Assembly: GCA_026686845.1 (NCBI GenBank)
Contig: JAIVEN010000004.1
Span: forward strand, 12,928,827 to 12,992,826
Source of the DNA: Adenanthera pavonina
Lineage: Eukaryota; Streptophyta; Magnoliopsida; Fabales; Fabaceae
Length of the DNA: 64,000 nucleotides
Direction: 5' to 3'
A program made the position numbers and the translations under genes. This document shows, piece after piece, positions 1 through 11,499 of the stretch. The notes under the pieces were generated by a model. It saw only the letters and a list, made by a program, of their open reading frames with translations, was not told the origin of the DNA and did not search any database. Position 1 is the stretch's first letter; every line of letters starts with the position of its first letter.

Positions 1-568
1 TGAGTCAAGCTAAAAGGAAAATACATAAGCTTGAAAGTGAGTCTCATACATCTTGCACTGCTTCACAGTTTTCTTCTTCTCCCACCTCTATTTGTGTCTC
101 ATGCATTGAGTTGAGAGATAAGAATAATTATTTGCACAAGAATTTGACCAAACTCACTAGAGGTGAGGACATGCTGAAAGTATTACTAGGAAAACAAATT
201 GTGAGTTAGAACAAAACTAGTTTAGGATATAACCCATGTGCAGTCAAGGAGAAATTGAAAATTAAGAAACAAAATCTTTACCTGAGAAACTTTGTACATG
301 CTAAAAACATTAAAACAACTCAGAACATAGAGTCATTCCCAGCTGCTAGAAATCAAAAGGATATATACTATAGTCATTATTTCAGACATGCATTTCTCTC
401 CTCTAGCCCTTTCTCCACTTGCCACTTCTGTAATAAGAAGGGTCATATGTCCTCCATCTGTATATATAGGAAGGAAGGAAATGACAATAGGATGAAATGG
501 GTTCCCTAAGATTCCTCCACTAACAAGAAAGGACCCAAGCAAATATGGGTGCCTAAAAGAAAGAATTG
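1..568 (+). pseudogene. gag: SIRE-A gag, C-terminal part
   Basis: Nucleocapsid end of a Sirevirus gag, which packages element RNA in cytoplasmic particles. The reading matches the C-terminal half of the SIRE-C gag (coiled-coil tail, a motif around LTRGEDM, then a CX2CX4HX4C zinc knuckle encoded at about 420-462, reading CHFCNKKGHMSSIC). An in-frame stop near 207 and another near 508 (W-V-P followed by TAA) break the frame. The 5' part of gag lies outside the window. It cannot encode a working protein. Confidence 0.8.
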
Positions 569-3500
569 AAACTTGTTTTGCAGGTGTGTCTCAAGGCCAA
601 AAAGAGGAACAAATGGTAGATGGATAGTGCTTGTTTGAGACACATGACTAGAGATAAAGAAAAGTTTATTATGCTAAGAGATAAGAAATGAGGAAAGGTT
701 ACTTTCTATGGTGATTAGTTCGACAAGATAGTTGGGATTGGAATTGTTGGAAGAAACCTAGAAGCATCAATTGAGGAAGTCCTGTTTATAATAGGACTTA
801 ATCACAACTTGTTGAGTGTAAGCTAAATGTATGATAGAGGCAACTGGGTTTTGTTTGATTCCAACTACTGCCTTATCATTAGAAAGAGTGACCGCAAAGT
901 GATTCTCAAGGTAGAAAGAGATGGTAACTGTTACACTATTGATTTAGATGAATTACCTTATCTAGACTTTATGTGCTTAATAAGTGAAAATGATGATAGT
1001 TGGCTGTGGCATAGGAGACTAGCAAATGTTAGCATGCATAAATTGAATAAACTCATTAAAAATAAACTTGTTCTTGGTCTACCTAACATTAAGTTTGAAT
1101 AGGATAGAGAATGTGATGCTTCCCTTAAAGGGAAAAAAACAAAGTCTTCATTCAATACCAAAAACATTGTTTTTACAACAAGACCTCTACAATTACTTCA
1201 CATGGATTTAATAGGTCTTAATCGTACTAAAAGTATTGGTGGAAACTTATATGTACTTGTTGTGGTAGATGATTATTCTAGGTTTACTTGGACTTCATTT
1301 CTTTCCTCTAAAGATGAAACATATGATGCTTTTCTGGTCTTAGCCAAGAAAATCCAAAATGAGAAAGGTTGATCTATTATATGTATTAGAACAGATCATG
1401 GTGGAGAATTTGAGAATGCAAAATTTGCTAACTACTTCTCAGCTCCAAGAACTCCTCAACAGAATGGAGTTATGGAGAGAAAAAATAGAGTGTTGGATAA
1501 GATGGTTTGTGCAATTTTGAATGAAAAAGGATTGCCTAAACAATTCTGGGCTGATACAGTAAGCGTAGCATGCTACTTGATGAATAGAGCATATATCAAA
1601 CCCTTACTAGGAAAGACTCCATATGAATTGTATAAAGGAAAGAAGCCCAATCTCTCTCATCTTCATGTCTTTGGATGCACCTACTATGTCCACAACAACA
1701 GCAAAGATAATCTGGGTAAGTTTGATGCTAAATCAGATGAAGGTATATTTCTTGGCTAATTAAATAGAAGTAGAGCATATAGGGTGTTTAACAAGAAGCC
1801 TGGAACTATTGAAGAATCTGTGCGTGTGGTCTTTCTTGAAAATGAAACTCTGTCTAAGCATGCTAAAGATGAGGATGATTTAATTTCCAGTTTCAAGAAT
1901 TTGAATGTGTCTGAAGAAAATAAAATTGAACCTCCTAAAATATTTGAATATGCTAATGTAGAGGAAGATATCTAGGATAAAGATAATGGATGTGAAATAA
2001 ATGAGGAACTATCTCAAGGACTCTCTAGAGCTTGGAGATATTAAATGAATCATCCAGTTGATCAAGTTATTAGGGATGTTCAAGAGAAAGTGAAAACCAG
2101 AAGATAACTTAGGGATCAAGTGAATAATTGTGCATTTATTTCCCAAATTGAACCTAAATGTATTGAAGAGGCTTTAATTGATGAATACTAGATTTTAGCT
2201 ATGCAAGAAGAACTTAATCAGTTTGAAAGAAGTCAAGTTTGAGATTTAGTGCCTAAGCCTCAAAACCATCATATTATTGGAACCAAATGAGTGTTTAAGA
2301 ACAAACTTGATGAATAAGGAACAATACTAAGGAATAAAGCTAGATTAGTGGCTAAAGGATATAATCAGGAAGAAGACATTGATTATGAGGAAACTTTTGC
2401 TCCAGTTGCAAGATTGGAAGCAGTAAGGATTCTCTTAGCCTATGCTTGCATAAAAGATATTGTGTTGTATCAAATGGATGTGAAAAGTACTTTTCTGAAT
2501 GGGTATATCATGGAAGAGTTTTATGTTGATCAACCTCCAGGTTTTGAGGACTCAACTAAACCAAATCATGTATATAAACTAAAGAAAGCTCTATATGGGT
2601 TGAAACAGGCTTCTAGTGCATGGTATGAGAGACTGAGTAATTTTCTGATTAAAAAAGGTTTTAAAAGAGGAAAAGTTGATACAATCTTGTTTACTAAAAG
2701 AGAAAATAAAGATTTACTTATTGTAAAAATTTGTGTTGATGACATTATATTTGGTGCTACTAATGAGTTTTTGTGCAAGAACTTTTCTGAGTTAATGTAG
2801 AGTGAGTTTGAAATATCAATGATGGGTGAATTGAACTTCTTCCTTGGATTGCAAATCAAACAATGTGATGATGACATTTTTCTCAATCAGTCAAGATATC
2901 TCAAGAAGCTGTTGAAGAAGTTTGGATTGGAACATGCTAAGCCTATGGGAACTCCTATGGCCTTTGCAATAGAGCTTGACATGGATGAAGAAGGAAAACT
3001 CTTTGATATAACTCAATATAGGAGGATGATTGGTTCCCTGTTGTATTTAACTGCCAGTAGGCCTGACATCATGTTTAGTGTCTGCATGTGTACTAGGTTC
3101 CAATCATGTCCTAAAGAATCCAATGTAATAGCTATAAAGAGGATTTTCAGATACTTGCTGGGTACATCTCAAATGGGACTCTGGTATCTAAAAGGCAATG
3201 GAGAAGAGCTCGTAAGTTATACAAATGCAGATTTTACTTGATCCAAGATTGATAGAAAGAGCACAAGTGGAACATGACGATTTCTGGGAGGCTTTCTAGT
3301 GTTATGGTTCAGCAAAAAGTAAAATAGTGTGGCATTCTCCATAGCTGAAGCTGAGTATGTAGCAGCAGGGAGCTGCTGTGCACAAGTCCTTTGGATGAAG
3401 CAGCAACTGGAAGACCTTGAGATTGAGATAAAGGAGATCCCAATAAAGTGTGATAATAAAAGTGCCATCAATATCTCAAAGAATCTTGTTATGCATTCAA

Positions 3501-3682
3501 GGACAAAACACATCGAAGTTAGACATTACTTTATAAGAGATCATGTGTTAAAAGGTGATGTCAAGTTGGAGTTTGTTCCTACTGAAGATCAGCTTGCTGG
3601 CATCCTGACAAAGCCACTTGCAGAAGATAGACATTGAAAAATCAGAAGAGAATTGGGAATGGTAAATCCCAATGAGTTGTAA
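569..3682 (+). pseudogene. pol: SIRE-A pol (protease, integrase, RT, RNase H), heavily broken
   Basis: Domain relics run in copia order: protease-like DSACLRHMT at 623-655; GAG-pre-integrase with the LWHRRLA motif near 1000; integrase core from about 1180 (HMDLIG) through TDHGGEFE near 1395 to the QNGVMERKNR block near 1460; RT 2200-3250; RNase H 3260-3680 ending near GMVNPNEL. The RT active site reads CVDD where YVDD is expected (about 2730). About a dozen codons between the second and third integrase motifs, present in SIRE-C, are missing. Numerous stops correspond to CAA, CAG or TGG codons of SIRE-C (for example near 718, 820, 1100, 2207, 2238). A long-dead gene. Confidence 0.9.
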
Positions 3683-4645
3683 GTGTTCTCTGAAATTCTT
3701 CTTAAGGTTATAATTCAATCAATAACAATATTAACTTAAGCAACAGAGTATCTAGATGTTTGTTTTGTAGGTACTTCTTGATTTGAAATAATCAAAATCT
3801 GATGAAATGAAGTATCCTGTATGTAAGAAAGAAGTTATGGTGAAAAGAAGAGGCTTAAAGGGATAACATGGCTATCTGTAAGTGTTTCTAAGCTTTTCAA
3901 AATTGGTTATCCTCATAATTCCATAGCCTTATGCTAAAAATGTGTTGATTTTATGGTGTGCATAGTCTCTATATTTAAGGTTATTCGCATAAGGTATGAA
4001 GATTTTCATGAAAATGAAACCTTTTGTGAACCTCGAAGCCTTTAGGGAACTCGATATTTAGATAAGATCTCTACCTTATGCGCATAAACTACTTTGTTTG
4101 CTCCTTTGTATGTGTATTGTGTGATTCAATTTCAGGATAACCTGTCTACCTTATCTGCATAACGTTACTTCCAGAGAAGAAGTTCCCAAAGTAAGAACGT
4201 TATCCACATAAGGGGACAAGGTTATCTGGATAACCTATTATTTGTTAACTTTTTGTGTGCCTTTTGTGAAACCTCTTTTCATGATAACGTGGTATGCTTG
4301 TTCGGATAACTTCTTTTTTCTCCCCTCTGTCTTAAGTTGGTTATGCGGACAACCTAAGGACCTTATTCGCATAATCTAGCAAAGTTCAGCCTTGCTGACT
4401 GTTTATAAAGCTCATTATTTGCATAACCTCCATAGATTATGCGCATAACCTTGAGACTATATATAGGATCCTCTGATTTTCAGCAGAACCTTGTGTGAAA
4501 AACCTAACTCTATCCTGAAAACCTCCAATCGTACTCCTCAGGCTTTCCAAAATTTCTAAAAACTCATTCAATTTCCTGCTCTTAAAACTCCTTTCAGCTA
4601 ATTCTAAACCTCTTTTACCTTCCCAACTCTTCTGGAATCACTAAT
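3683..4645 (+). repeat. SIRE-A pol-to-env spacer packed with imperfect GGTTAT(n)ATAACC palindromes
   Basis: No ORF. Between about 3950 and 4460 the words GGTTAT, CTTAT, GCATAA and ATAACC recur about a dozen times, many arranged as short dyads of the type GGTTATGCGCATAACC. Clear cases lie near 3980, 4077, 4135-4165, 4199, 4211-4228, 4337, 4362, 4419 and 4433-4450. The matching spacer of SIRE-C does not use this word but a different pair (CAGACGAA / TTCGAA). A TATA-like stretch (ACTATATATAGG) sits near 4455, about 190 bp before the env-like ATG, so this could be an internal promoter or leader for that ORF. Confidence 0.65.
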
Positions 4646-4679
4646 ATGGCAAAGACAAAGGGTGGCAATCAAGGGGAAT
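4646..4679 (+). pseudogene. SIRE-A env-like ORF, first codons (interrupted by Angela-B)
   Basis: ATG at 4646 followed by about ten lysine- and glycine-rich codons. In SIRE-C the homologous ORF starts at 17078 with a similarly basic N-terminus. The frame stops at 4679, where the LTR of Angela-B begins; GGAAT (4675-4679) is repeated at 36749-36753, immediately before the rest of the ORF. Function is unknown; Sireviruses commonly carry an env-like ORF at this place. Confidence 0.75.
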
Positions 4680-5261
4680 TGTTGAAGATTGTGCCTTAGA
4701 CCAAGCATTGTATTATGAACATTGTGTTTCATTATAAAAAAAAAGGTTTTTTTTTTCTTACATTATAATATTGTTTGCATGTTTTTCTTTATAATAATAT
4801 CCTTGGATAAATTATTTTTTCCTAAATATCCCTAGTTAATTATGTTTGTGGGAACAATGATGAATTAAGGCTAATGTGATTTTGATTGATAATTATGTGA
4901 TAATTATGTATGAAGATACAAATTAAAATCATAAGCTCCTATTAGAGAATAGGTGCTGAATTGACTCGTCATAAGATAGCTGTATGGATTAAGTCATAAG
5001 CATATCTCATATATAACCGTGTCACTAAGCCCTCAAACCTGAGATTACCATGGCTTCCTACATGGGAAATACTATACTTTGGCATAGTCAAAAGTCACCT
5101 TTAATCAGGAGATCATAAAGGCTTTGATTGGGCATAGTGGAACTCATATAGAGGAAGATAAATGGTCAAGATGAAATTTGTCCCTCTAATTAATGGAGAG
5201 ATATATCTGGGAGGGAATTTCTTATAGTTTTTCCACCGCGTGTATACTGAAATTCCCTACA
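4680..5261 (+). repeat. Angela-B 5' LTR, internally deleted (582 bp)
   Basis: The outer 5' part matches the 3' LTR from 26734 and the inner part matches up to the end at 36748. At 5205-5210 it jumps straight over about 1.05 kb that is present in the 3' LTR at 35646-36694. Both ends of the missing block show the dinucleotide TG, as in deletion by illegitimate recombination. Angela LTRs are usually well over 1 kb, so a deletion here is likelier than an insertion in the 3' LTR. Confidence 0.8.
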
Positions 5262-5262
5262 G

Positions 5263-5275
5263 TGGTACTAGAGCC
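5263..5275 (+). other. Angela-B primer-binding site
   Basis: TGGTACTAGAGCC lies one base after the 5' LTR end. It is a mutated form of TGGTATCAGAGCC, the complement of plant initiator tRNA-Met 3' ends used by most plant copia elements. Confidence 0.75.
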
Positions 5276-5590
5276 ACGTCAATGATTGTTTAAATTGAGT
5301 TCTTGAGTATATGATTACATGTATTTGATATGTTGCGAACTCAATTTGTCCAATTCGGTTTTTCAAATCAGTTTTCAATTTTGGATGTAAATCTACCATT
5401 CATATATGTGATATATGTATTTAAAAAATCTATTCCTCAAATTAGTTTCTAATCTAATGTTATAAATCTATGTGAAATATGATTTTTGAAACAATTGTGA
5501 TTCTATTTAAACGATTTCATTTTCTATTGATGTATGAGATTCATGTGAGTTTCGTATGTAATGCAAATATGTTTCTGCATATGTATATGA
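5276..5590 (+). other. Angela-B 5' leader, left piece
   Basis: AT-rich non-coding leader between the primer site and the SIRE-C insertion. No ORF or further motif was recognised. It ends with TATGA (5586-5590), the target-site duplication of SIRE-C, and resumes at 21425. Confidence 0.75.
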
Positions 5591-7451
5591 TATTGAATCA
5601 AGAGTTTTGATGATTCCAAACCAACATCCAAGAGCTTGGATTGAAGATATCAAAGGAGATCAAAGTGCTTCAAGTGAAGAATTTGAAGAGTATTTGCTGA
5701 TAGATCTTTTGTAGAATCTTTTGTTTTTAGTTATGATTGGGTAAAAGATTTTGATTTGAGAAAAAGATGTTTTCAAACCTTGATTTTGTGTTAAATCTTG
5801 ACTTATTTGAAAAACACCCACAAACAGACTAACTTTGAAAGTTTAAACTTAACTGTCAAGTTGGAAATTTGAACTTTGCTTCAAGAAATTCGAATTTCGA
5901 GCTAAAACTGAATAAGTCTGAAGAGATGGCTCTCTGTCAGATGAATTTTGGTTGTTCAAAATTCAAATTTTCATCCAAGTCTGAAAGAAGCCTCTTAGTG
6001 ACAGACGAACTTCGCATCTTCAAAATTCGAATTTCAGACAAAACAAAACTTGAGAAAATAAAAGAAATTCGTCTGAAACCATGTCAAAGATCATCTCAGA
6101 TCAAGAATGATTTAAGTTTCAAAACTGCTCTCTGACAGACGAACTTTGACTTTCCAACATTCGAATTTCATATAAGTCTGAAAGGAGCTTCTTTGAAACA
6201 GACGAACTTTGAGTCTTCAAAATTCGAATTTCAGACAAAACAAAACTTGAGAAAATAAAAGAAATTCATCTGAAACCATGTCAAAGTTCATCTGAGATCA
6301 AGAATGATTTAAGTTTCAAAACTGCTCTCTGACAGACGAACTTTGAACATTGAAGTTCAAATTTTAGAAGCTAAGTTCTTGAGTCTGTTGAAGTGAAACA
6401 TTGACATACGCATGATAAGAACTTACAACATTCGAATGATGAAGTTAGTCTGAAAAGAGTCTCTCTGACAGACGAATTTCACTCTTCAAAATTCGAATTT
6501 CGAAGAAAGTGAACTACTGTGCCTCCTTTTCACGTACTAGGAACAAACGAATTTTGGGCTTCCAAAATTCGAATTTCGAAGGCACTGTAGCAAATTGAAA
6601 ACACTGTTCACACTTAACCGAAAAACTTTTTTCTTGAAAATTCGTATGTCACATTGTGAAAATGTTTTGTAAGTTTCAAAATTCGAATTTCACTTCATGA
6701 ACAGACGAACTTCGTGCTGTAACGTTGAAAGCTTTAACCTTCGGTTCCTTCGAAATTCGTCTGTTGGCCAACTAAAATTTGACTTTAAGTATGTCAGAAA
6801 CATTAAATGCGGTTGGTAAACGGATAGTTTTTCAGAGTAACCGTTGGATAACTTTCCCAACGGATAGATTTTGTCTCTAACAGACATTTGAGACCTAAAT
6901 CTATAAATATAACATCATTTGAAGTTGTGGGTAACGAATCTAACTTGTATATACCGAATCTCTGTCAAAACTTCTTCTCAAGAGCTTTTACCCTCTAGCT
7001 TCAATATCTGTACTTTAACCTTCATATCTACTCTATTCAAGAGAGTTATATCTTTGTAAACAATCTACTCTTCATCTGAAAGATAGATTTACTTGTGAGG
7101 GGAAATTACAAGGGGATTGGGAAGCACACTGTTAAAGTGCTTAGAGTGTTTGAGAGAGCTCAAGAAACAGAGCATACTCGTTTACTGTGGCATTAGCAAG
7201 AAGCCTGTTGAATTCTTGCTATATAGTGGATAAATCTCAAGAGTTGTCTTGGGGACTGGACGTAGGTCAAGTGGATAGACCGAACCAGGATAAATCACTG
7301 AGTCTTTTTCTCTTTACCTTTACTTTTTAGCTTGCTCTGTTTTATACGTTCTTTACATTATACTGTGCTATCTTCACCCATTTCACTTTGTGCAGAAAAA
7401 TTTCAATCTTTCCAATTCACCCCCCCTCTTGGGAAGTCAGCCTTGCTAACA
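5591..7451 (+). repeat. SIRE-C 5' LTR (1861 bp) with repeated CAGACGAA / AAATTCGAATTT words
   Basis: Runs from TATTGAATC to TTGCTAACA. Between about 5870 and 6770 two words alternate many times: CAGACGAA (or its complement TTCGTCTG) and the palindrome AAATTCGAATTT. By eye there are about eight of each, usually 10-20 bp apart. One 180-bp block containing a TCTGAAACCATGTCAAAG phrase is itself tandemly repeated at about 6060 and 6265. An 88-codon open stretch at 5869-6135 is a by-product of this repetition; it recurs in the other LTR and has no protein signature. Confidence 0.92.
6816..6909 (+). promoter_or_regulatory. SIRE LTR core promoter: AACGG-core cluster and TATA box
   Basis: CTATAAATA at 6901-6909 is a good TATA box and is kept in the SIRE LTRs examined here. 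Just upstream lie AACGG cores: AAACGGATAG at 6818-6827, the reverse-strand TCCAACGGTTA at 6839-6849, and CCCAACGGATAG at 6855-6866. CCGTTGG and CCAACGG also form a 7-bp inverted repeat. TCCAACGGTTA fits the plant mitosis-specific activator (MSA) consensus bound by three-repeat MYB proteins; whether it acts so here is inference. The 3' LTR has the same block at 20788-20882, plus a further TCTAACGG. Confidence 0.6.
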
Positions 7452-7453
7452 AG

Positions 7454-7465
7454 TGGTATCAGAGC
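7454..7465 (+). other. SIRE-C primer-binding site
   Basis: TGGTATCAGAGC begins two bases after the 5' LTR end and matches the standard plant retroelement primer site for initiator tRNA-Met. It primes minus-strand DNA synthesis. Confidence 0.9.
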
Positions 7466-7506
7466 CTGGATTCCCATTCAAAGGATTTTACAGTCCAGGA
7501 ACAAAG

Positions 7507-9305
7507 ATGGCTGGCTTTGGAGAGAGTATACTTCCTGAAGAGAATAACACTAACAGACCACCATGCTTCAGTGGAGAGCATTATGAGTACTGGAAGATGA
7601 GGATGCAGATCTACCTACAATCAATTGATCTTGACATCTGGTCAGTCATTGAAAAAGGAGATTTCGTCCCAACGGCTCTAACTAAGATGGAAGACACAAA
7701 GAGAAGATGGAAGCAGAGTGGAATGATGATGACAGAAGGAGAGTCCTACTGAATTTCAAAGCAAAGCATTGTTTAGTCAGTGCCCTGAACCAGGACGAAT
7801 TCTACAGAGTCTCACAATGCTCCACTGCAAAAGGGATGTGGGATACTCTGCAGATTGCACATGAAGGAACAACTGGGGTCAGGGAAAACAGACTGAACAC
7901 ATGCATTGGAGAGTATGAAAGCTTCAGAATGGCTGAAGGAGAAACTGTAAAGGAGCTCCAAAAGAGGTTTACTCTCATTGTGAATCAACTAAAGAGCCTG
8001 GGAAAGGAATACAATCAGTCTGAGAAAGTAAGAAAGATACTCAGAGCTCTCCCTCTGGAATGGCAGCCCAAGGTGACAGCAATAAAGGAAGCCAGAGGAG
8101 AATCAATGGCCTCTGTCACAGCTCTCTTTGGCAGCCTTGAGGAGTATGAAGGAAAAATCAAAGCTCTCAAGGAAGCTGGGCTGGACAGAAAGAAGAAAGG
8201 CCTTGCCCTCAAAGCTGCTGATGAACAGGAAGAAGAATCTGACGAAGGAGATGAGCTGGGTGAAGAAATTCTGGCTATGATGGTCAGAAAATTCGGAAGA
8301 TTCTACAACAAGAAGAAGAACAAGAAATTCTTTAAGAAGGGAGCTGTTGGAGAAAGCAAGAAAGAAACAAAAGAACCTGTGACTTGCTATGAGTGCAAGA
8401 AGCATGGACATATAAAGTGGGACTGCCCCCAATTCCTCAAGAAGCAAGAAAAAGAAAAGAAAGTTGCTGACAAAGGGAAGAAGAAGAAAGCCTACATCTC
8501 ATCTATATGGGGCAACAGCTCAGATGAGGAAGAAGAAGATGAGGATGAGATTGCCAACATTTGTCTGATGGCACTTGCTTCTGAAGAAGCCACACCCTCA
8601 TGCAACAGTGATCAGGAAGAAGAGGTATATGAATATGAACCTTCCTATTCTGAGTTACTTGATGCATTTCATGAGCTTCATGATGAATTCATTAAAGTTG
8701 CTAAAGAACTGAAATTGGCAAAGAAAAAGATAAATAAGCTGGAATCTCAAAGCATAGTTTCTGAAATTGCCTCTTTACCTACTACTGAATCTGTTTGCTG
8801 CACTTCATGCACTAAACTTAAGCAAACTAATGATTATTTAGTTAAAAGCATGTCTAGGCTCACTAGAGGTAAAGATATGTTGTTTGCCTTGATGGGGAGC
8901 CAAAGAATATCACAAGAAAAAGCTGGTCTTGGCTATGATCCATGTGCTGTCAAGGAAAAGATTAGGATGAAAAACCAGAATGCATACATGAGACATTTTG
9001 TGCATGCTAAGAGTAACAGAAGGAAAGATCATATGTCATCTTGCATTGAAACATATAATCAACCAAAGCATGCAAGACAAAAGTATTATCTGCATTGTTT
9101 TCTTCCTGCCACTCAATCTAGCAGTCCCTTCATTACTTGTCATTTCTGTAACAAAAAGGGACATATTTCCAGTTCTTGTGTATTGAAGAAAAATGGACTT
9201 GGCAGGAAAGTTGAATGGGTTCCCAAAGTTGCATCTGCATCTACGAAAAAATCTACTGACCAAAAAGGACCCAAGCAAATTTGGGTACCTAAAAAGAAAA
9301 CATAA
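7507..9305 (+). pseudogene. gag: SIRE-C gag with two CCHC zinc knuckles, frameshifted
   Basis: Capsid/nucleocapsid protein of the element. The best start is the ATG at 7507, 41 bp after the primer site, giving MAGFGES and the usual copia gag N-terminal motif YEYWKMRMQ. The frame shifts near 7700-7715 into the long frame that ends at 9305. Downstream are the retrotransposon gag domain, an acidic/lysine-rich linker, a first knuckle CYECKKHGHIKWDC (about 8385-8426), a coiled-coil segment (about 8650-8755) and a second knuckle CHFCNKKGHISSSC (about 9138-9180). The length, about 600 codons, is typical of the large Sirevirus gag. The pol frame is separated by the stop at 9303-9305. Confidence 0.88.
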
Positions 9306-9339
9306 CATTGTTTTGCTGGTCTGTCTCAAAGCTAAAAAG

Positions 9340-10628
9340 AACAACAAATGATATATGGACAGTGCTTGCTCAAGCCACATGACTGGAGATAAGGAGAAGT
9401 TCATCACCCTTAGAGACAAGAAAGGAGGAAAGGTGACCTTTGGAGGTGATCAATATGGCAAAATCGTTGGCATTGGCATTATAGGGAAAAATCCAGAAAC
9501 ATTTATTGAAGAGGTGCTGTTTATAATTGGCCTCAACCACAATTTGCTAAGCGTAAGTCAGACCTGTGACAGAGGAAACTGGGTGCTGTTTGACTCAAAG
9601 TTTTGCCTGATCATCAGAAAAACTGATCACAAAGTAATCCTCAAAGCTCAAAGGGATGGTAACTGTTATACTATTGACCTTGATGAACTTCCTCCCTTGG
9701 ATTCTGTATGTTTAATTAGTCAGGATAATGATAGTTAGTTATGGCATAGGAGATTAGCTCATGTTAACATGAATCAATTGTCTAAACTAATCAAGAATGA
9801 GCTAGTAACTGGCCTGCCAAAAATATCTTTTGAAAAGGACAAAGAATGTGATGCATGCATAAGAGGGAAACAAAATAAATCATCTTTTAAATCTAAAAAT
9901 GTAGTTACCACAACAAGACCACTTGAATTGCTGCATATGGACTTAATTGGACCTTCTAGGGTAAAAAGTCTAGGTGGTAATCTGTATGTACTTGTAATTG
10001 TAGATGACTATTCTAGATTTACTTGGACATTATTTCTTTCCTCTAAAAGTGATACATTTGATGCATTTGTAATCTTAGCTAAGAAAGTGCAAAATGAGAA
10101 AGGTATTTCTATTGTGTCAATCAGGTCAGACCATGGAGGAGAGTTTGAAAATGCATACTTCCTGGAGTACTGCAATGAGCATGGGATTGACCACAACTTC
10201 TCAGCTCGAAGGACCCTTCAACAGAATGGGGTAGTAGAAAGGAAGAATAGAACTATTGGAGAAATGGCCAGAGCTATGCTGAATGAGAAGGAACTCTCTC
10301 AAGTGTTTTGGGCTGATGCAGTAAATACATCAAGCTACATCATAAATAGAGCCTACATCAGACCAATCCTTGGGAAGACTCCATACGAGCTTTACAAGGG
10401 AAGAAAGCCAAATCTGTCCTATCTCCATGTGTTCGGATGCAAATGCTTCATTCACAACAATGGGAAAGAAAATCTGGGTAAGTTTGATGCCAAATCCGAT
10501 GAAGGTATATTTCTGGGCTATTCTAGTAGGAGTAAGGCATATATACTTTATAATAAAAGATCAAATGTGGTAGAAGAATCTGTGCATGTGGTTTTCATTG
10601 AAAATGAAACTGTTTCAAAACATGTTAC
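9340..10628 (+). pseudogene. pol: SIRE-C pol, first part: protease, pre-integrase, integrase core
   Basis: Protease motif DSACSSHMTGD at 9358-9390; the W codon expected just before it reads TGA. The pre-integrase motif LWHRRLAH near 9740 follows an in-frame TAG at about 9737. The integrase core spans about 9850-10520, with HMDLIGPS, VDDYSRFTW, SDHGGEFE and QNGVVERKNR, so the D,D,E residues are visible. The reading stops at 10628 because a 3.6 kb LTR-like insertion begins at 10629; the frame resumes at 14267. SIRE-A has no interruption at the matching place. Confidence 0.9.
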
Positions 10629-11499
10629 TGTCGCACCCGGAAAAATGCAACGGAAGGAAAAAAAGAGAACAAATCTTGTTTTCGAATGAAAACCGACTTG
10701 TGAGGAGTCGCCACCAAAATTTTAAGGAAAAATCTTGGGAAACCAAATTAAAAAGGAAAGGATGGTCTGCGTAATCAAAGTTGGATTCGGAAGTCGATTG
10801 TGTGTGGGGAAGGTGTTAGGCACCCCACAACATCCATTCCTAGAAACGGTTACCTTACGTTGATTGTATAAATTAATATGGCTTAAAGATGTATTTTGGT
10901 TTTCTTTTATAAATTACATGCGAGAAAATGGGTAGAGCAAAACGAAATTAAGAAAGTTTGGAAAACAAAATAAAGAAAATAAATTAAATTAAATTAAAAT
11001 TAAGGACATTTAAGCAAAATAAGGAAAAGGAATTGAGAAAATAAATTGGGAAAACATTTATTAAATTAAGAGAAAAACACCAAAGAAATTAGGAAATATT
11101 TATTTATTTACAAAGGCGGACTTGACCCAGGATCAGAGCCTGGGGCCTACGTACCCTGCGATGGGGATCAAAGTCCACGTAGTTCGGGACTAAAAATGCG
11201 TGTCAGTTGGTTGATATATTTTTTTTAATTTTAAAAAAAATTTGTGTAATTTTGTAATAAGAGGAAGTTGATCGAAAATGATTTACCTTTTTGCAATCAA
11301 AATGATTTTCTGAGATTGAGTTGGTGTGTTTTAATTTGCAAAAGATAATTTAATTCCGCTTACTTACTCTTATTTTACTTGGTTTGAAAATATTTTTTGT
11401 TTTTCTTTGATTTTTGAAAATGCTTTTATTTTTAACTTTTGACAAATGATTTTCATTCATTTTTTTTATATACTTTTGAAAAATTTTCCAAATAAAGAA

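Noticed and set aside
5869..6135. 88-codon ORF, identical at 19841-20107
   Set aside because: Both lie at the same place in the two SIRE-C LTRs and consist of the repeated LTR words; no protein signature, and other family LTRs do not keep the frame.
5870..6770. Regularly spaced short repeats that might suggest a CRISPR array
   Set aside because: The repeats are 8-12 bp words in LTRs of a plant retrotransposon, occur in both orientations, and have no unique spacers of constant length.
7454..7465. TGGTATCAGAGC strings (7454, 60926, 35075) as tRNA gene parts
   Set aside because: Each is only the 12-15 bp primer-binding site next to an LTR or viral leader; no tRNA arms follow.
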